Counted from the stretch's first letter, positions 43,651-55,269 are shown. The stretch: DNA of 64,000 bases from Streptomyces sp. FIT100 (GCF_024584805.1 NZ_CP075715.1:911001-975000); one strand, 5' to 3'. Numbers and translations are program-made. The notes: generated by a model not told the origin, from the letters alone.

Positions 43651-43674
43651 TCGCGATACCTCAACGATATATCG
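43651..43674. promoter_or_regulatory. PadR-type operator
   Basis: CGATATATCG (43665-43674) is a perfect 10-bp palindrome in AT-rich sequence, preceded by CGCGATA (43652-43658) on the same strand. PadR proteins commonly bind AT-rich dyads upstream of their own genes, and this one lies just before ATG 43623. Autoregulation is inferred. Confidence 0.5.
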
Positions 43675-43761
43675 GAACACATCGCCTGACAACGGCCGAC
43701 CGGGCCACCAACCAGAAATTGGCCTTGGTCTGCTGGTTTGCGGACCCCTACCGTCAACGGC

Positions 43762-44586
43762 ATGCGGATTCGAATCGTGGACGCCTTCACCGACCGGCCC
43801 TTCGCGGGCAACCCCGCCGGAGTGCTCCTCCTCGACGGCGACGGCTTCCCCTCCGACGACTGGCTCCAGAGCGTGGCGTCCGAGGTGAACCTCTCCGAGA
43901 CGGCCTTCGCCCATCCCCTGAACGGCGATGACGGCGGCGCCGACTGGGCGCTGCGCTGGCTCACCCCGACCGCCGAGGTCGACATGTGCGGGCACGCCAC
44001 GCTCGCCATGGCGCATGTCCTGCACACGACGGGGACGGCCACGGGCACGGTGAGCTTCGCGGCGCGCTGCGGGATCCTCACCACGACCGCGCACGAGGAC
44101 GGCTCCATCACCATGGACTTCCCGGTCGCACCGCTCACCCCGGCCGAGCTCTCCGCGGCGGCCGTCGAGGCGCTGGGCGCCGTGCCGCGTTCGGTGCACT
44201 ACACCGGGGAGCACGTCGGTGACCTGCTGGTGGAGCTGGCCGACGAGCCGACCGTGCGCGGGCTCGAACCGGATCTGCGCGCGCTGGCCGGCACGTCGAA
44301 GCGGGGCATCGTCGTCACGGCTCCCGCCGAGGATCCGGCCCGTGGCTACGACTTCGCCTCGCGCGGCTTCTTCCCCAACTTCGGTGTCGACGAGGATCCG
44401 GTGACCGGCAGCGCGCACACCGCACTCGCCCCGTTCTGGTCCGCCCGGCTGGGACGCGAGGAGCTGACCGGGTTGCAGGGCGCCACCCGCACCGGTCTCG
44501 TCCGTACGGCCCTGCGCGGCGACCGGGTGCTGCTCACGGGGCGGGCGGTGACCGTCATCGACGGAGAGCTGCACGCGAGGCCCTGA
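43762..44586 (+). CDS. PhzF family isomerase/epimerase
   Basis: A 274-residue PhzF-fold protein (RIVDAFTDRPFAGNPAGVLL at the N-terminus; EVNLSETAFAHP with the conserved active-site Glu near residue 45; WLTPTAEVDMCGHATLAMAH near 75; FGVDEDPVTGSAHTALAPFW near 210). PhzF proteins catalyse isomerisation in phenazine synthesis, but most homologues have unknown substrates. No phenazine genes are near. TTGGTC and TACCGT (18-bp spacer) lie 7 bp before ATG 43762, and there is no ribosome-binding site, so the mRNA is probably leaderless. Confidence 0.88.
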   Translation: MRIRIVDAFTDRPFAGNPAGVLLLDGDGFPSDDWLQSVASEVNLSETAFAHPLNGDDGGADWALRWLTPTAEVDMCGHATLAMAHVLHTTGTATGTVSFAARCGILTTTAHEDGSITMDFPVAPLTPAELSAAAVEALGAVPRSVHYTGEHVGDLLVELADEPTVRGLEPDLRALAGTSKRGIVVTAPAEDPARGYDFASRGFFPNFGVDEDPVTGSAHTALAPFWSARLGREELTGLQGATRTGLVRTALRGDRVLLTGRAVTVIDGELHARP

Positions 44587-44631
44587 CGGCGCGGATGCGC
44601 CAGGAGGTGGCGGCGTCAGAGCGCGGGGGCG

Positions 44632-45435
44632 TCAGAGGGTCGGCAGCCAGCTGACCTTGCCTGCGAGCAGCGCGTACCCGACGAAGGCGCCGATGTCGAG
44701 CAGTGTGTGGGCGACGACGAGCGGCCCGACGCGGCCCCATCGCCGGTACAGGAGGACGAACACGACGCCCATCACCATGTTGCCGATGAAGCCGCCGATG
44801 CCTTGGTACAGGTGGTAGGAGCCGCGCAGCACGGAACTGGCCGCGAGCGCCGCCATCGGGCTCCAGCCGAGCTGTCCGAGCCGGCGGAGCAGGTATCCGA
44901 CGACGATCACTTCTTCGACGACGGAGTTCTCCAGTGCGGAGAGGATGAGGACCGGGAACTTCCACCACACCTCGGGCAGCGCTTCGGGCACGACGGTCAG
45001 GTTGAATCCGCCGGCTCGGGCGACGAGGTAGAAGGCGAGCCCGGCGCTGCCGATACCGGCCGCGACGAGCGCGCCGCGCCCGAGGTCGGGCCAGGGCTTC
45101 GTGCGGTCGAAGCCGATCGCCTTGAGTCCTCCGGCGCCTTCCCGCAGCAGCAGGTGGGCGACGAGCGCGACGGGGACGAGGGCGGTGGCGATGCCGAAGA
45201 GCTGCCAGGCGAGGTCGAGCCAGGGGCGGCCTGGGGCGTAGGAGCTGTTGAGGGTGGCGGCCTGGTCCTTGAGGCCGCCGGGTTTGGTCAGCGAGCCGGT
45301 GAAGCTGATGAGCGAGGAGACCGCGCTGGCGCCGAGGGAGAGTGCGAGGACCAGCAGGGTCTCGGACCGCAGGGTGGTGCGGGAGAGCCCTCCCGCCGGG
45401 AGCGGTCCGGACATCTCACCTGTGTGCGCCTGCAC
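44632..45435 (-). CDS. CPBP family intramembrane metalloprotease
   Basis: A 267-residue membrane protein of the CAAX-protease/bacteriocin-processing family with about seven helices. The active-site motifs are VVEEVIVVGYLLRRL (paired Glu), SYHLYQGIGG (His) and VAHTLLDIGAF (His, Asp). Bacterial members act in bacteriocin immunity or protein processing; this one has no such neighbours. GTG 45435 follows AGGAGG by 5 bp, which is why I prefer it over upstream starts. Confidence 0.87.
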   Translation of the reverse strand: MQAHTGEMSGPLPAGGLSRTTLRSETLLVLALSLGASAVSSLISFTGSLTKPGGLKDQAATLNSSYAPGRPWLDLAWQLFGIATALVPVALVAHLLLREGAGGLKAIGFDRTKPWPDLGRGALVAAGIGSAGLAFYLVARAGGFNLTVVPEALPEVWWKFPVLILSALENSVVEEVIVVGYLLRRLGQLGWSPMAALAASSVLRGSYHLYQGIGGFIGNMVMGVVFVLLYRRWGRVGPLVVAHTLLDIGAFVGYALLAGKVSWLPTL

Positions 45436-45523
45436 TGCTGCCTCCTGTTTGCCTCGTCCGCCGTCACAGCTTGCATGACGTGGACGGGGCGCACGACGGC
45501 AGGGCCGATTCCCACCGGCCGTT

Positions 45524-47026
45524 TCAGACGGCCGGTCCGGCCGGCCAGGTGTGGACGGGCTCACCCAGGTGCATCAGCTCGCCGTAGCGGCGGGTGACGG
45601 CCGCGAGTGCGCTGTCGCGGTCCAGTCCGGCCTCGGTGGTCCGGTGGAAGGTGTCGGCCTGCCAGGAGGCGCCGTTGGTCCGGCGGCGGCAGCGGCCCTC
45701 GATGATGCCGAGGTAGTGGTCGCGGTCGGCCGGTTCGACGTTCCAGGCGTCGAGGCCCGCGGCGGCGAGGGGCAGGAGTTCGTCACGTACGAGCTTGACG
45801 GCGGGTACACGGGTCATTGCGCCGCCGCGGCCGGGGCGCGGCCAGTGGAGTTCGGCGTCGATGCCGTGCCGGCAGGCGCTGTCGAAGTTGTCGGCTGCGG
45901 CTTCGAAGGGCATGCGGGTCCAGATGGGGCGTGGCTCCTCGGCGAGTGCGCGGACGAGGCCGTAGTAGAAGGCGGCGTTGGCGACGACGTCGGTGACGGT
46001 GGGCCCGGCGGGCAGGACCCGGTTCTCCACGCGCAGATGGGGTGTGCCGTCGGCGATGCCGTAGACCGGGCGGTTCCACCGGTAGACCGTGCCGTTGTGC
46101 AGGACGAGTTCCTGGAGGCGGGGGACGCCGCCGTGGTCGAGCACGCGCAGGGGGTCCTCCTCGTCGCAGATGGGCAGCAGTGCGGGGAAGTAGCGGAGGT
46201 TCTCCTCGAAGAGCTCGTAGGCGGAGGAGATCCAGCGTTCGCCGAACCAGGTCCTCGGTCGCACGCCCTGTGCCTGGAGTTCGGGTGGACGGGTGTCGGT
46301 GGCCTGGGTGAACAGGGGTGGCCGTGATTCGCGCCAGAGCTCCCTGCCGAAGAGGAACGGGGAGTTGGCGCCGACGGCGATCTGGACGGCGGCGACGGCC
46401 TGTGCGGCGTTCCAGACGTCGGCGAACCGGGCGGGGGTGACCTGGAGGTGCAACTGGACGGAGGTGCAGGCGGCTTCGGGGGCGATGGAGGTGGCGGTGC
46501 AGTGGAGGCGTTCGACTCCGTCGATGTCGAGGGTGAAGTCCTCCCCCCGGGCGGCGACGATCTGGTCGTTCAGAAGGGCGTAGCGATCGACGTCGGAGAG
46601 GTTGGCGGGGACGAGGTCGGTGCGGGTGAGCGTGGGGAGAATGCCGATCATGACGATGCCCGCGTCGAGTTCCGTGGCTTTGCGGTGGGCATATGCGAGC
46701 CCGGTGCGCAGCTCTTCGGCGAGCTGGTCGAGGACGTGTCCGGCGAGCCGGTGCGGGGCGATGTTGACTTCCAGGTTGAACATTCCGAGTTCCGTCTGGA
46801 AATCACGACTGGCGATCCGGTCGAGCACGGCGCCATTCATCATGCGCGGCTGCCCGTCGGTGCCCGCGAGATTGAGTTCTATCTCCAGCCCCATGAGGTT
46901 CTTGGGGCGGTCGAACCTCTTCTCTTTCAGGAGTCTCGCCAGTCCCTCCAGACACTGCTGGAGCTTTTGCCGGTACCTTTGCCGATCGGACAGGTCGAAT
47001 CCGCCCGCCACGACCTTCTCCCCCAT
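45524..47026 (-). CDS. Glutamate-cysteine ligase family protein
   Basis: A 500-residue protein with the GCS2-type fold. Motifs include NLMGLEIELNLAG near residue 43 (metal/ATP site), LGMFNLEVNIAPH near 80, TSIAPEAACTSVQLHLQVTP near 180 and RVENRVLPAGPTVTDVVANA near 345. The family ligates glutamate to cysteine or other amines; in actinobacteria related enzymes serve ergothioneine or unknown pathways. The length exceeds EgtA-type proteins (about 430), so specificity is uncertain. ATG 47026 follows GAGGGG by 7 bp. Upstream is a 481-bp divergent region. Confidence 0.8.
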   Translation of the reverse strand: MGEKVVAGGFDLSDRQRYRQKLQQCLEGLARLLKEKRFDRPKNLMGLEIELNLAGTDGQPRMMNGAVLDRIASRDFQTELGMFNLEVNIAPHRLAGHVLDQLAEELRTGLAYAHRKATELDAGIVMIGILPTLTRTDLVPANLSDVDRYALLNDQIVAARGEDFTLDIDGVERLHCTATSIAPEAACTSVQLHLQVTPARFADVWNAAQAVAAVQIAVGANSPFLFGRELWRESRPPLFTQATDTRPPELQAQGVRPRTWFGERWISSAYELFEENLRYFPALLPICDEEDPLRVLDHGGVPRLQELVLHNGTVYRWNRPVYGIADGTPHLRVENRVLPAGPTVTDVVANAAFYYGLVRALAEEPRPIWTRMPFEAAADNFDSACRHGIDAELHWPRPGRGGAMTRVPAVKLVRDELLPLAAAGLDAWNVEPADRDHYLGIIEGRCRRRTNGASWQADTFHRTTEAGLDRDSALAAVTRRYGELMHLGEPVHTWPAGPAV

Positions 47027-47507
47027 CGAAGCACCCCTCGTCGAGTGGCGGCCTGCGGCTCGGGCCGCTCGCGTCAGGGACGATAATGCCCAGACCTCGT
47101 GATCCATAACGCCGTTCGTTCGACGGTCGGACGGTAGTCCGGTTCCCGCTTTCGCCGGGCACATTCCGGCGGCATGGCGCAGTGCGCAGGTACCACTTCT
47201 GCGGGTGTGGTGAAAAACGCCGACGAGATTCGGCCGTCCGCTGTCGGGGTAACACCCCAGGTGACGCTCGCGCGTTCATGGGAAATCGACAGGACCGACC
47301 CTTGGAAAAGTCTGGTTTCCGCCTTGCCGGCAATACCGGGGACAGCTAGCAGAAACACTGTGTGAACACGCGTCGTATAAACTTCGCGAACGAGGCAGAG
47401 AGTTGGCGCCCGGCCATGGCCTTTCCAGCCCCCTCTGGCCCACGCTGACAGTGCCGTCCGCTTCTGCCCTCGCATCACCGTGTCTCTTGAGTGAGAGGCG
47501 ACCCACC
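47027..47507. other. Divergent intergenic region
   Basis: 481 bp between the ligase gene (minus) and the hypothetical gene at 47508 (plus). It contains a GGGGT-AAC-ACCCC mini-hairpin near 47249-47261 and a TATAAA element at 47376-47381 in an AT-richer stretch that may be a promoter for the plus strand. I see no gene. Confidence 0.4.
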
Positions 47508-48101
47508 ATGCCGCTGCATGTTCCCCCGGCTCCCGCGCCTGCCCTGCGCAGCGTCCTCGCGGCGCTCGGTTCCCCCGCCGCTGTCCATGAGGCCCGTACG
47601 CCGGGTCTCCGTTCCGTCCAGGGAGCGCTGAGTGCCGAACTCCCCCTTCCCGTCCATGTGCTGGACCAGGTGGTTCCGCACGCCGGCCGTTCGCCGCGCA
47701 CCCGGCTGGCCGGCTGGCGGTTCCTGATCCGCAGCGGTGAGCGGTCCGTCGCCGCCGCGGACACGATGCTGACCGCTGACGGCTGGGCCTTCTCGCACTT
47801 CTTCGAGGGTCCCTACGTCACATCGACGGAGCGGGCACTGGTGCAGGCCGAGTCGCTCACGGAGGACTATCAGCCACGGCTGCTGTCCGTCCCGGAGCTG
47901 TACATGATCACGTTGTGGCTGCACGGCGACACGGCGGCGGACGCGTCGGGCGGCACGCCGGCTCCGGCTGATCTGCTGGTGCCGCTGGCGCCGGCGCCGC
48001 CGGGGATCGCCGCGCACCGTCCGCACCGGGTGGCGGATCTGCTGCCGGTGCTGACGCTGCGGGTGACGCCGGCGACGCCGCTGCTGGGGTCGCCTGCCTG
48101 A
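47508..48101 (+). CDS. Conserved hypothetical protein
   Basis: A 197-residue protein I do not recognise. It is soluble and begins with a Pro/Ala-rich stretch. The middle contains RLAGWRFLIRSGERSVAAAD and WAFSHFFEGPYVTSTERALV; the C-terminus has RPHRVADLLPVLTLRV. The pattern is consistent with a conserved Streptomyces hypothetical family. ATG 47508 follows GAGAGG. It stands alone between two short intergenic regions. Confidence 0.65.
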   Translation: MPLHVPPAPAPALRSVLAALGSPAAVHEARTPGLRSVQGALSAELPLPVHVLDQVVPHAGRSPRTRLAGWRFLIRSGERSVAAADTMLTADGWAFSHFFEGPYVTSTERALVQAESLTEDYQPRLLSVPELYMITLWLHGDTAADASGGTPAPADLLVPLAPAPPGIAAHRPHRVADLLPVLTLRVTPATPLLGSPA

Positions 48102-48393
48102 GGGTATGCCGGTGGTGCTCACGCCCTGTGGCCCATGGTCACGGGGCGCCATCGTGCTCCCGGTCGGACTAGTCAGCTGCGGCCATGCCAAACCACCCGA
48201 TCAGGCCCTGTAGTTGGGGTGAACCGTCCGCGCGGGTGATACGTCCTTGAGTGTGAGGACGAGCTGCCGTGAAATCCCTGCGGATTGACGCTCGTGGGGC
48301 AACACTGGGATCGGACCGAGAGATACGGGGGCGGCCATGAACAGCGCATCGAGCCGCAGGACAGTCACCACTTCGCAGCGAAAGAACCCATCC

Positions 48394-48591
48394 ATGTGCC
48401 AGCACCAGCCACCTTGCCCGTCAGCCGAGTCCCCCGACCGGGAGGCGGCCCGTCGCGTGGCGCACCACCCGGAGCAGGGCTGGAGTCTGCTGTGCAACGG
48501 AGTACTGCTTTTCGAGGACACCGGCGAGCTGCTCCCGGACGGGCAGATCATCGCCCCGCACCGGCCGCAGCAGGTGGCGTCGGCGGCCTGA
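48394..48591 (+). CDS. DUF5999 family small protein
   Basis: A 65-residue protein starting MCQHQPPCPSAESPDREAAR with LLPDGQIIAPHRP near the end. This is the DUF5999 family, found widely in Streptomyces, of unknown function. The CxxxxxC pair near the start could bind metal. I chose ATG 48394 because family members begin at MCQHQ; a longer frame from 48337 exists. Confidence 0.8.
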   Translation: MCQHQPPCPSAESPDREAARRVAHHPEQGWSLLCNGVLLFEDTGELLPDGQIIAPHRPQQVASAA

Positions 48592-48606
48592 GGGCCCGTA
48601 CGACCG

Positions 48607-48637
48607 AGGGCCGGCTCGGAGGTTCCGAACCGGCCCT
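48607..48637. terminator. Bidirectional terminator between DUF5999 and gcvP
   Basis: AGGGCCGGCTCGGA and TCCGAACCGGCCCT form a 14-bp stem with one C-A mismatch and a GGT loop, between the convergent genes. Confidence 0.7.
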
Positions 48638-48698
48638 GACGCGTGTCCGCCGTTCTCAGTCGGCGTCAGCGGGTGGTGTCAGTCGCTGACGGTCGCTG

Positions 48699-51584
<2,886 letters not shown>

Positions 51585-51650
51585 GCTGAGGCCTCCTGGT
51601 CGATGCGACCTGCGAGGGGCACCACGGCGTGGGTGCCCGGACGGCCTCCC

Positions 51651-51855
51651 CCTCTGTCATCTCAACCTGAGAGCTTCACCGGTCCGTCCGCTCGCTGACG
51701 TCCCGACTTTCACCGTCGGTGAGAGCGGATGCCGTCGACGCCCGCCCTGCTTTCCAGAGTGACCTCGTCCGTGCGGTACAGGGGCCTGAGAGATTCCGGG
51801 GAGGATTTGCTCCTTCGGCGTCTCCGGTGTGAGAACCGGAGCACTCTCCCGCACG
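51651..51855 (-). ncRNA. Tandem glycine riboswitch
   Basis: On the minus strand there are two glycine aptamers. The 5' aptamer contains GCCGAAGGAGCAAATCCTCC, then CGGAATCTCTCAGGCCCC and the closing GTCACTCTGG. The 3' aptamer has AAAGCAGGGCGGGC, CGACGGTGAAAGTCGGG and GAAGCTCTCAGGTTGAGATGACAG. These are the classic conserved cores of both halves. The following hairpin GGGCACC..GGTGCCC (51617-51638) before the gcvP start may be the expression platform. Glycine binding to the cooperative pair is expected to turn gcvP on. Confidence 0.93.
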
Positions 51856-51973
51856 GGGTCGACAGCCGATGCCAGCCTACCAGCGAGGTCTTGACCGGAA
51901 CCTTCGAGTGGCCGACCCCACAAATGTGGACTTTCGTAGTACTTACCGAGGAGTGCGACCAGTTGGAGGGACC

Positions 51974-52489
51974 GTGCAGACCGATGTCGATCCGCGCAGC
52001 CTGATAGGCCGCAAGGCGTACGACCGCAACGGCGCCAAGATCGGGACCGTGGACGAGGTGTATCTCGACGACGCGACGGGGGTGCCCGAGTGGGCGGCCG
52101 TACGCACCGGACTGTTCAGCCGGGACGCGTTCGTGCCGCTGGAGCCGAGCGAACTCGCCAACGACGGACTGCACATTCCGTTCGAGCGGGCTCTGATCAA
52201 GGACGCCCCGGACTTCGGTGTCGGGCGGCATCTCTCGCCCGAGCAGGAGCTCCAGCTGTACCACCACTACGGTCTCGACCTCCCCTCTCCTCCCGGGAAG
52301 ACGACTCCGTCGGCCCCTGCCTCCCCCTCCTCGCCCACGTCATCCGAGTCGACCGCTGCACCCGAGTCGTCCGCTTCCCCTGGGTCGCCGACCGCTTCCG
52401 GTGACGGCTCCGCCGGTGGCCCGGACCCGGCGTCCGGCCGGTCCGTGCCCGACCGTGACTTCGGCCGGCTGGCGGGCCGCGACGACTGA
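51974..52489 (+). CDS. PRC-barrel domain protein
   Basis: A 171-residue protein. The first 90 residues form a PRC-barrel (LIGRKAYDRNGAKIGTVDEV, then YLDDATGVPEWAAVRTGLFS), with a DFGVGRHLSPEQELQLYHHY extension. The last 70 residues are a Ser/Pro/Ala-rich low-complexity tail. PRC-barrels bind RNA or act in photosynthetic or ribosome maturation complexes; here the role is unknown. GTG 51974 has GGAGGG very close upstream. The tail overlaps the 3' end of dinB antisense by 223 bp. Confidence 0.82.
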   Translation: MQTDVDPRSLIGRKAYDRNGAKIGTVDEVYLDDATGVPEWAAVRTGLFSRDAFVPLEPSELANDGLHIPFERALIKDAPDFGVGRHLSPEQELQLYHHYGLDLPSPPGKTTPSAPASPSSPTSSESTAAPESSASPGSPTASGDGSAGGPDPASGRSVPDRDFGRLAGRDD

Positions 52490-53883
52490 TCGGCCTCCGG
52501 CCTGATGAGCGGCAGCGGCTCCGACGGTGTCAGTTCGGGGTCGTCGACCGGAAAGGTGCGAACCCGTCCCGGCACGGGCGACCACGGCTCCTCGAAGCGG
52601 ACCGTGACCCGGCCGACTCCACTGCCCTGCACCCATCCCGCTCCGTACCGGACGTGCTGCACGTCGTGTCCAGCCGGCCAGCGCCGCTCGGCGGGCTGCT
52701 GCGGCGGCTCCTGCGGATCCGTCCGCACCTCGGCGGCGGTGTCGATGCCGGGCCGTGCGTCGGTCCCGTCCCCGCCCGCCTGGGGCCCCTCCGAGGCCGC
52801 GTGCTCCCCGGCGGCGGCCTGGGCGAAGAGATCCTCCTGCGTGTAGTCGGCGAGGCCGCTCACGCCCACGCCGAGGAGCCGCACACCGCCCGTGGTGTCC
52901 ACGGACTCCAGAAGCCGCCCCGCGGCCTCTCGCACGACCGCCGGGTCGTCCGTAGGCCCCCGAAGCGTCTCCGACCGGGTCAGTGTGGAGAAGTCGAAGC
53001 GCCGCACCTTCAGCACGATCGTCCGGCCCGAGTGCCCGGAGGCGCGCAGCCGCCGCACGCACCGGTCGGCGAGCCGCTCCACCTCCAGCCTGATCCGCAG
53101 CCGGTCGTGCAGATCCACGTCGAAGGTGTCCTCGACCGACACGGACTTCGCGTCCCGCTCGGCCACCACGGGCCGGTCGTCGTACCCCATGGCCATACGG
53201 AACAGCGCGGTCCCATGCGCCTTCCCCAGCAGCCGTACGAGCTCGTCCTCGCCGGCCGCCGCAAGGTCGGCGACGGTGGTCATGCCGGCCCGCCGCAGAT
53301 GCTCCCCCGTGGCCGGCCCCACCCCGGGCAGCGTCCGCACCGGCATCGGCCCGAGGAGCTCGCGCTCGGTGCCAGGTTCTATCAGCACCAGACCGTCCGG
53401 CTTGGCCTGCTCGGAGGCGATCTTGGCGAGCATCTTCGACCCTGCGAGACCGACCGACCCGGTCAGCCCTGTGACCGTGAGAATGTCCCTGCGCAGCCGC
53501 TCACCGGCCGCCCGCGCCGTGGGTGAGTCATCGGCCGCACCGCCCGCTTCCAGGTCCACGAATGCCTCGTCCAGGCTCAGCGGCTCCACGAGCGGCGACA
53601 GCTCGCCCAGCAGCGCCATCACCTGCTCGCTGACCGACCGGTAGAGCGAGAACCGCGGCACGAGACAGGCGCCGTTCGGACAGAGCCGCCTGGCCTGGGC
53701 CATCGGCATCGCCGAATGGACCCCGAAGCGTCTCGCCTCGTACGACGCGGTCGCCACCACTCCGCGTGGTCCGAGCCCGCCGACGATCACCGGCTTTCCG
53801 CGCAGGCTGGGCTTCGCCGCCTGCTCGGCGGCGGCGAAGAACGCATCCATGTCCAGATGCAGAATCGTCGGCGCGGGTCTCAC
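52267..53883 (-). CDS. dinB: DNA polymerase IV
   Basis: A 538-residue Y-family translesion polymerase. Motifs are ILHLDMDAFFAAAEQ at the N-terminus (metal-binding Asp), EPLSLDEAFVDLE near 103 (catalytic Asp-Glu) and LPGVGPATGEHLRRAGMTTV in the HhH region, then a little-finger domain near 245-350. From about residue 365 the protein has an acidic, Gly-rich extension of about 170 residues that is much longer than typical DinB. The last 74 codons lie antisense to the PRC-barrel gene. The start GTG or ATG at 53883 is near the usual family N-terminus. No SOS box was identified. Confidence 0.92.
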   Translation of the reverse strand: MRPAPTILHLDMDAFFAAAEQAAKPSLRGKPVIVGGLGPRGVVATASYEARRFGVHSAMPMAQARRLCPNGACLVPRFSLYRSVSEQVMALLGELSPLVEPLSLDEAFVDLEAGGAADDSPTARAAGERLRRDILTVTGLTGSVGLAGSKMLAKIASEQAKPDGLVLIEPGTERELLGPMPVRTLPGVGPATGEHLRRAGMTTVADLAAAGEDELVRLLGKAHGTALFRMAMGYDDRPVVAERDAKSVSVEDTFDVDLHDRLRIRLEVERLADRCVRRLRASGHSGRTIVLKVRRFDFSTLTRSETLRGPTDDPAVVREAAGRLLESVDTTGGVRLLGVGVSGLADYTQEDLFAQAAAGEHAASEGPQAGGDGTDARPGIDTAAEVRTDPQEPPQQPAERRWPAGHDVQHVRYGAGWVQGSGVGRVTVRFEEPWSPVPGRVRTFPVDDPELTPSEPLPLIRPEADQSSRPASRPKSRSGTDRPDAGSGPPAEPSPEAVGDPGEADDSGAAVDSDDVGEEGEAGADGVVFPGGEGRSRP

Positions 53884-53912
53884 GTCTCAGATGCTGCCCT
53901 ACGCCACTGACA

Positions 53913-53940
53913 ATGCGGCCGTACGGACGTACGGCCGCAT
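53913..53940 (-). terminator. Terminator after the Rv1830-like MerR gene
   Basis: ATGCGGCCGTAC and GTACGGCCGCAT form a perfect 12-bp stem with a GGAC loop, 54 bp past the minus-strand MerR stop and upstream of dinB. Confidence 0.75.
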
Positions 53941-53993
53941 GCCGTCCTGTCCGCCCGGAGGCGGGTAGGGGTGCCGGGGTGTGCGCGACGGGT

Positions 53994-54602
53994 TCAGACG
54001 GCCCGGTCGCGGCGCCGTCGGGCCAGCTCGTCGGCGGGATTGTGCCCGATGAGCGTCTCGCCCGTGTCGATGCGCTCGCCGTGCAGCTGGGACAGTGCCG
54101 CCTCGACGTCGCGCCAGACGACGCCGACGGCGATGCCGAAGATCCCCTGACCGCCCTGGAGGAGGTCCACGACCTCGTCGGGCGACGAGCACTCGTAGAC
54201 GGTCGCGCCGTCGCTCATCAGCGTCATCCGCTCGAGGTCCGCGAATCCGCGGGCCCGCAGGTGCTGCACCGTGGTCCGGATGTTCTGCAGCCCGACGCCC
54301 GTGTCGAGGAAGCGCTTCACGATCTTCAGGACGACGACGTCGCGGAAGCTGTAGAGCCGCTGGGTGCCCGATCCGTACGCCGGACGCACGCTCGGCTCGA
54401 CGAGCCCGGTGCGTGCCCAGTAGTCGAGCTGCCGGTAGGTGATGCCTGCCGCGGCACACGCGGTCGGGCCGCGGTAGCCGACCGTCTCGGTCGGTGAGTC
54501 GGCCGAGGGTTCGACCGAACCGATGTGAAGCGGATACGACGCGCCCCGCCCCGGACTCACTCCGAGGGGGCCCCCTGCCGTACCGTCGCCGCTGCTTCTC
54601 AC
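53994..54602 (-). CDS. MerR family transcriptional regulator (Rv1830-like)
   Basis: A 202-residue MerR protein. The HTH region is YRGPTACAAAGITYRQLDYW followed by ARTGLVEPSVRPAYGSGTQR; the effector helix and a C-terminal domain (LERMTLMSDGATVYECSSPD, then GIFGIAVGVVWRDVEAALSQ) follow. The 40-residue N-terminal extension is poorly conserved. It matches the Rv1830 position in the conserved Mycobacterium cluster beside a bifunctional nuclease. GTG 54602 follows GGAGG by 5 bp. TTGACG (54656-54661) and TACCGT (54633-54638), 17 bp apart, form a promoter just upstream. Confidence 0.9.
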   Translation of the reverse strand: MRSSGDGTAGGPLGVSPGRGASYPLHIGSVEPSADSPTETVGYRGPTACAAAGITYRQLDYWARTGLVEPSVRPAYGSGTQRLYSFRDVVVLKIVKRFLDTGVGLQNIRTTVQHLRARGFADLERMTLMSDGATVYECSSPDEVVDLLQGGQGIFGIAVGVVWRDVEAALSQLHGERIDTGETLIGHNPADELARRRRDRAV

Positions 54603-54632
54603 GCCGACCTCCGTCCTTGACCTGCCATCACG

Positions 54633-54688
54633 ACGGTAGGCAGTCACTCGGGGTGCGTCAACGATCGCCACACTCGGCACGCCGAGTG
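54633..54688 (-). promoter_or_regulatory. MerR promoter with CACTCGGC-AC-GCCGAGTG operator
   Basis: The minus-strand promoter TTGACG-17 bp-TACCGT lies 31 bp upstream of GTG 54602. An 8-bp perfect dyad CACTCGGC/GCCGAGTG with a 2-bp spacer (54671-54688) is just upstream of the -35 box, and CACTCGG recurs in the spacer. A MerR protein could bind here to regulate its own gene. Confidence 0.6.
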
Positions 54689-54795
54689 ATAATCACCCTG
54701 AGAGTGGTTTGCGTACCCCGATCCGGGGAAGTGCTGTTCGATTGGGCACCTGCACCCGGTGTGGTGATGACCTCCGCGGTCCGCCGACCCGCAGG

Positions 54796-55269
54796 TCACT
54801 GGCTGCTGGAGCCGAAGTCCTCGGGCGAGATCTGGTCGAGGAACTCGCGGAACTTCTCCACCTCGTCCTCCTGCTCGTCCGGGATCGCGATGCCCGCGTC
54901 GTCCAGGACCCCGTCGCTGCCGTAGATCGGCGTGCCGGTGCGCAGTGCGAGGGCTATGGCGTCGGAAGGACGGGCGCTGACCTCGACTCCGCTGGCGAAG
55001 ACCAGCTCCGCGTAGAACACGCCTTCCCGCAGGTCGGTGATCCGCACCTCCGTGAGCTCCTGCCCGACGGCCTCCAGGACGTCCTTGAAGAGATCGTGGG
55101 TCAGCGGCCTGGCGGGGGCCATTCCCTGCTGTGCGAAGGCGATCGCGGTCGCCTCCCCCGGGCCGATCCAGATGGGGAGGTACCGGTCGCCTCCCACTTC
55201 GCGCAGGAGCACGATCGGCTGGTTGGAGGGCATTTCCACCCGGACACCCACAACGTCGAGCTCGTTCAC
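54796..55269 (-). CDS. Bifunctional nuclease family protein (DUF151)
   Basis: A 157-residue protein of the bifunctional nuclease/DUF151 family (IVLLREVGGDRYLPIWIGPG near 18, EVSARPSDAIALALRTGTPI near 95). Members have DNase and RNase activity or regulatory roles; the actinobacterial orthologue (Rv1829 position) has no settled function. It starts with ATG 55269 and lies between the two MerR genes, with 64 bp to the FtsR-like gene upstream. The C-terminal tail is acidic. Confidence 0.9.
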   Translation of the reverse strand: MNELDVVGVRVEMPSNQPIVLLREVGGDRYLPIWIGPGEATAIAFAQQGMAPARPLTHDLFKDVLEAVGQELTEVRITDLREGVFYAELVFASGVEVSARPSDAIALALRTGTPIYGSDGVLDDAGIAIPDEQEDEVEKFREFLDQISPEDFGSSSQ

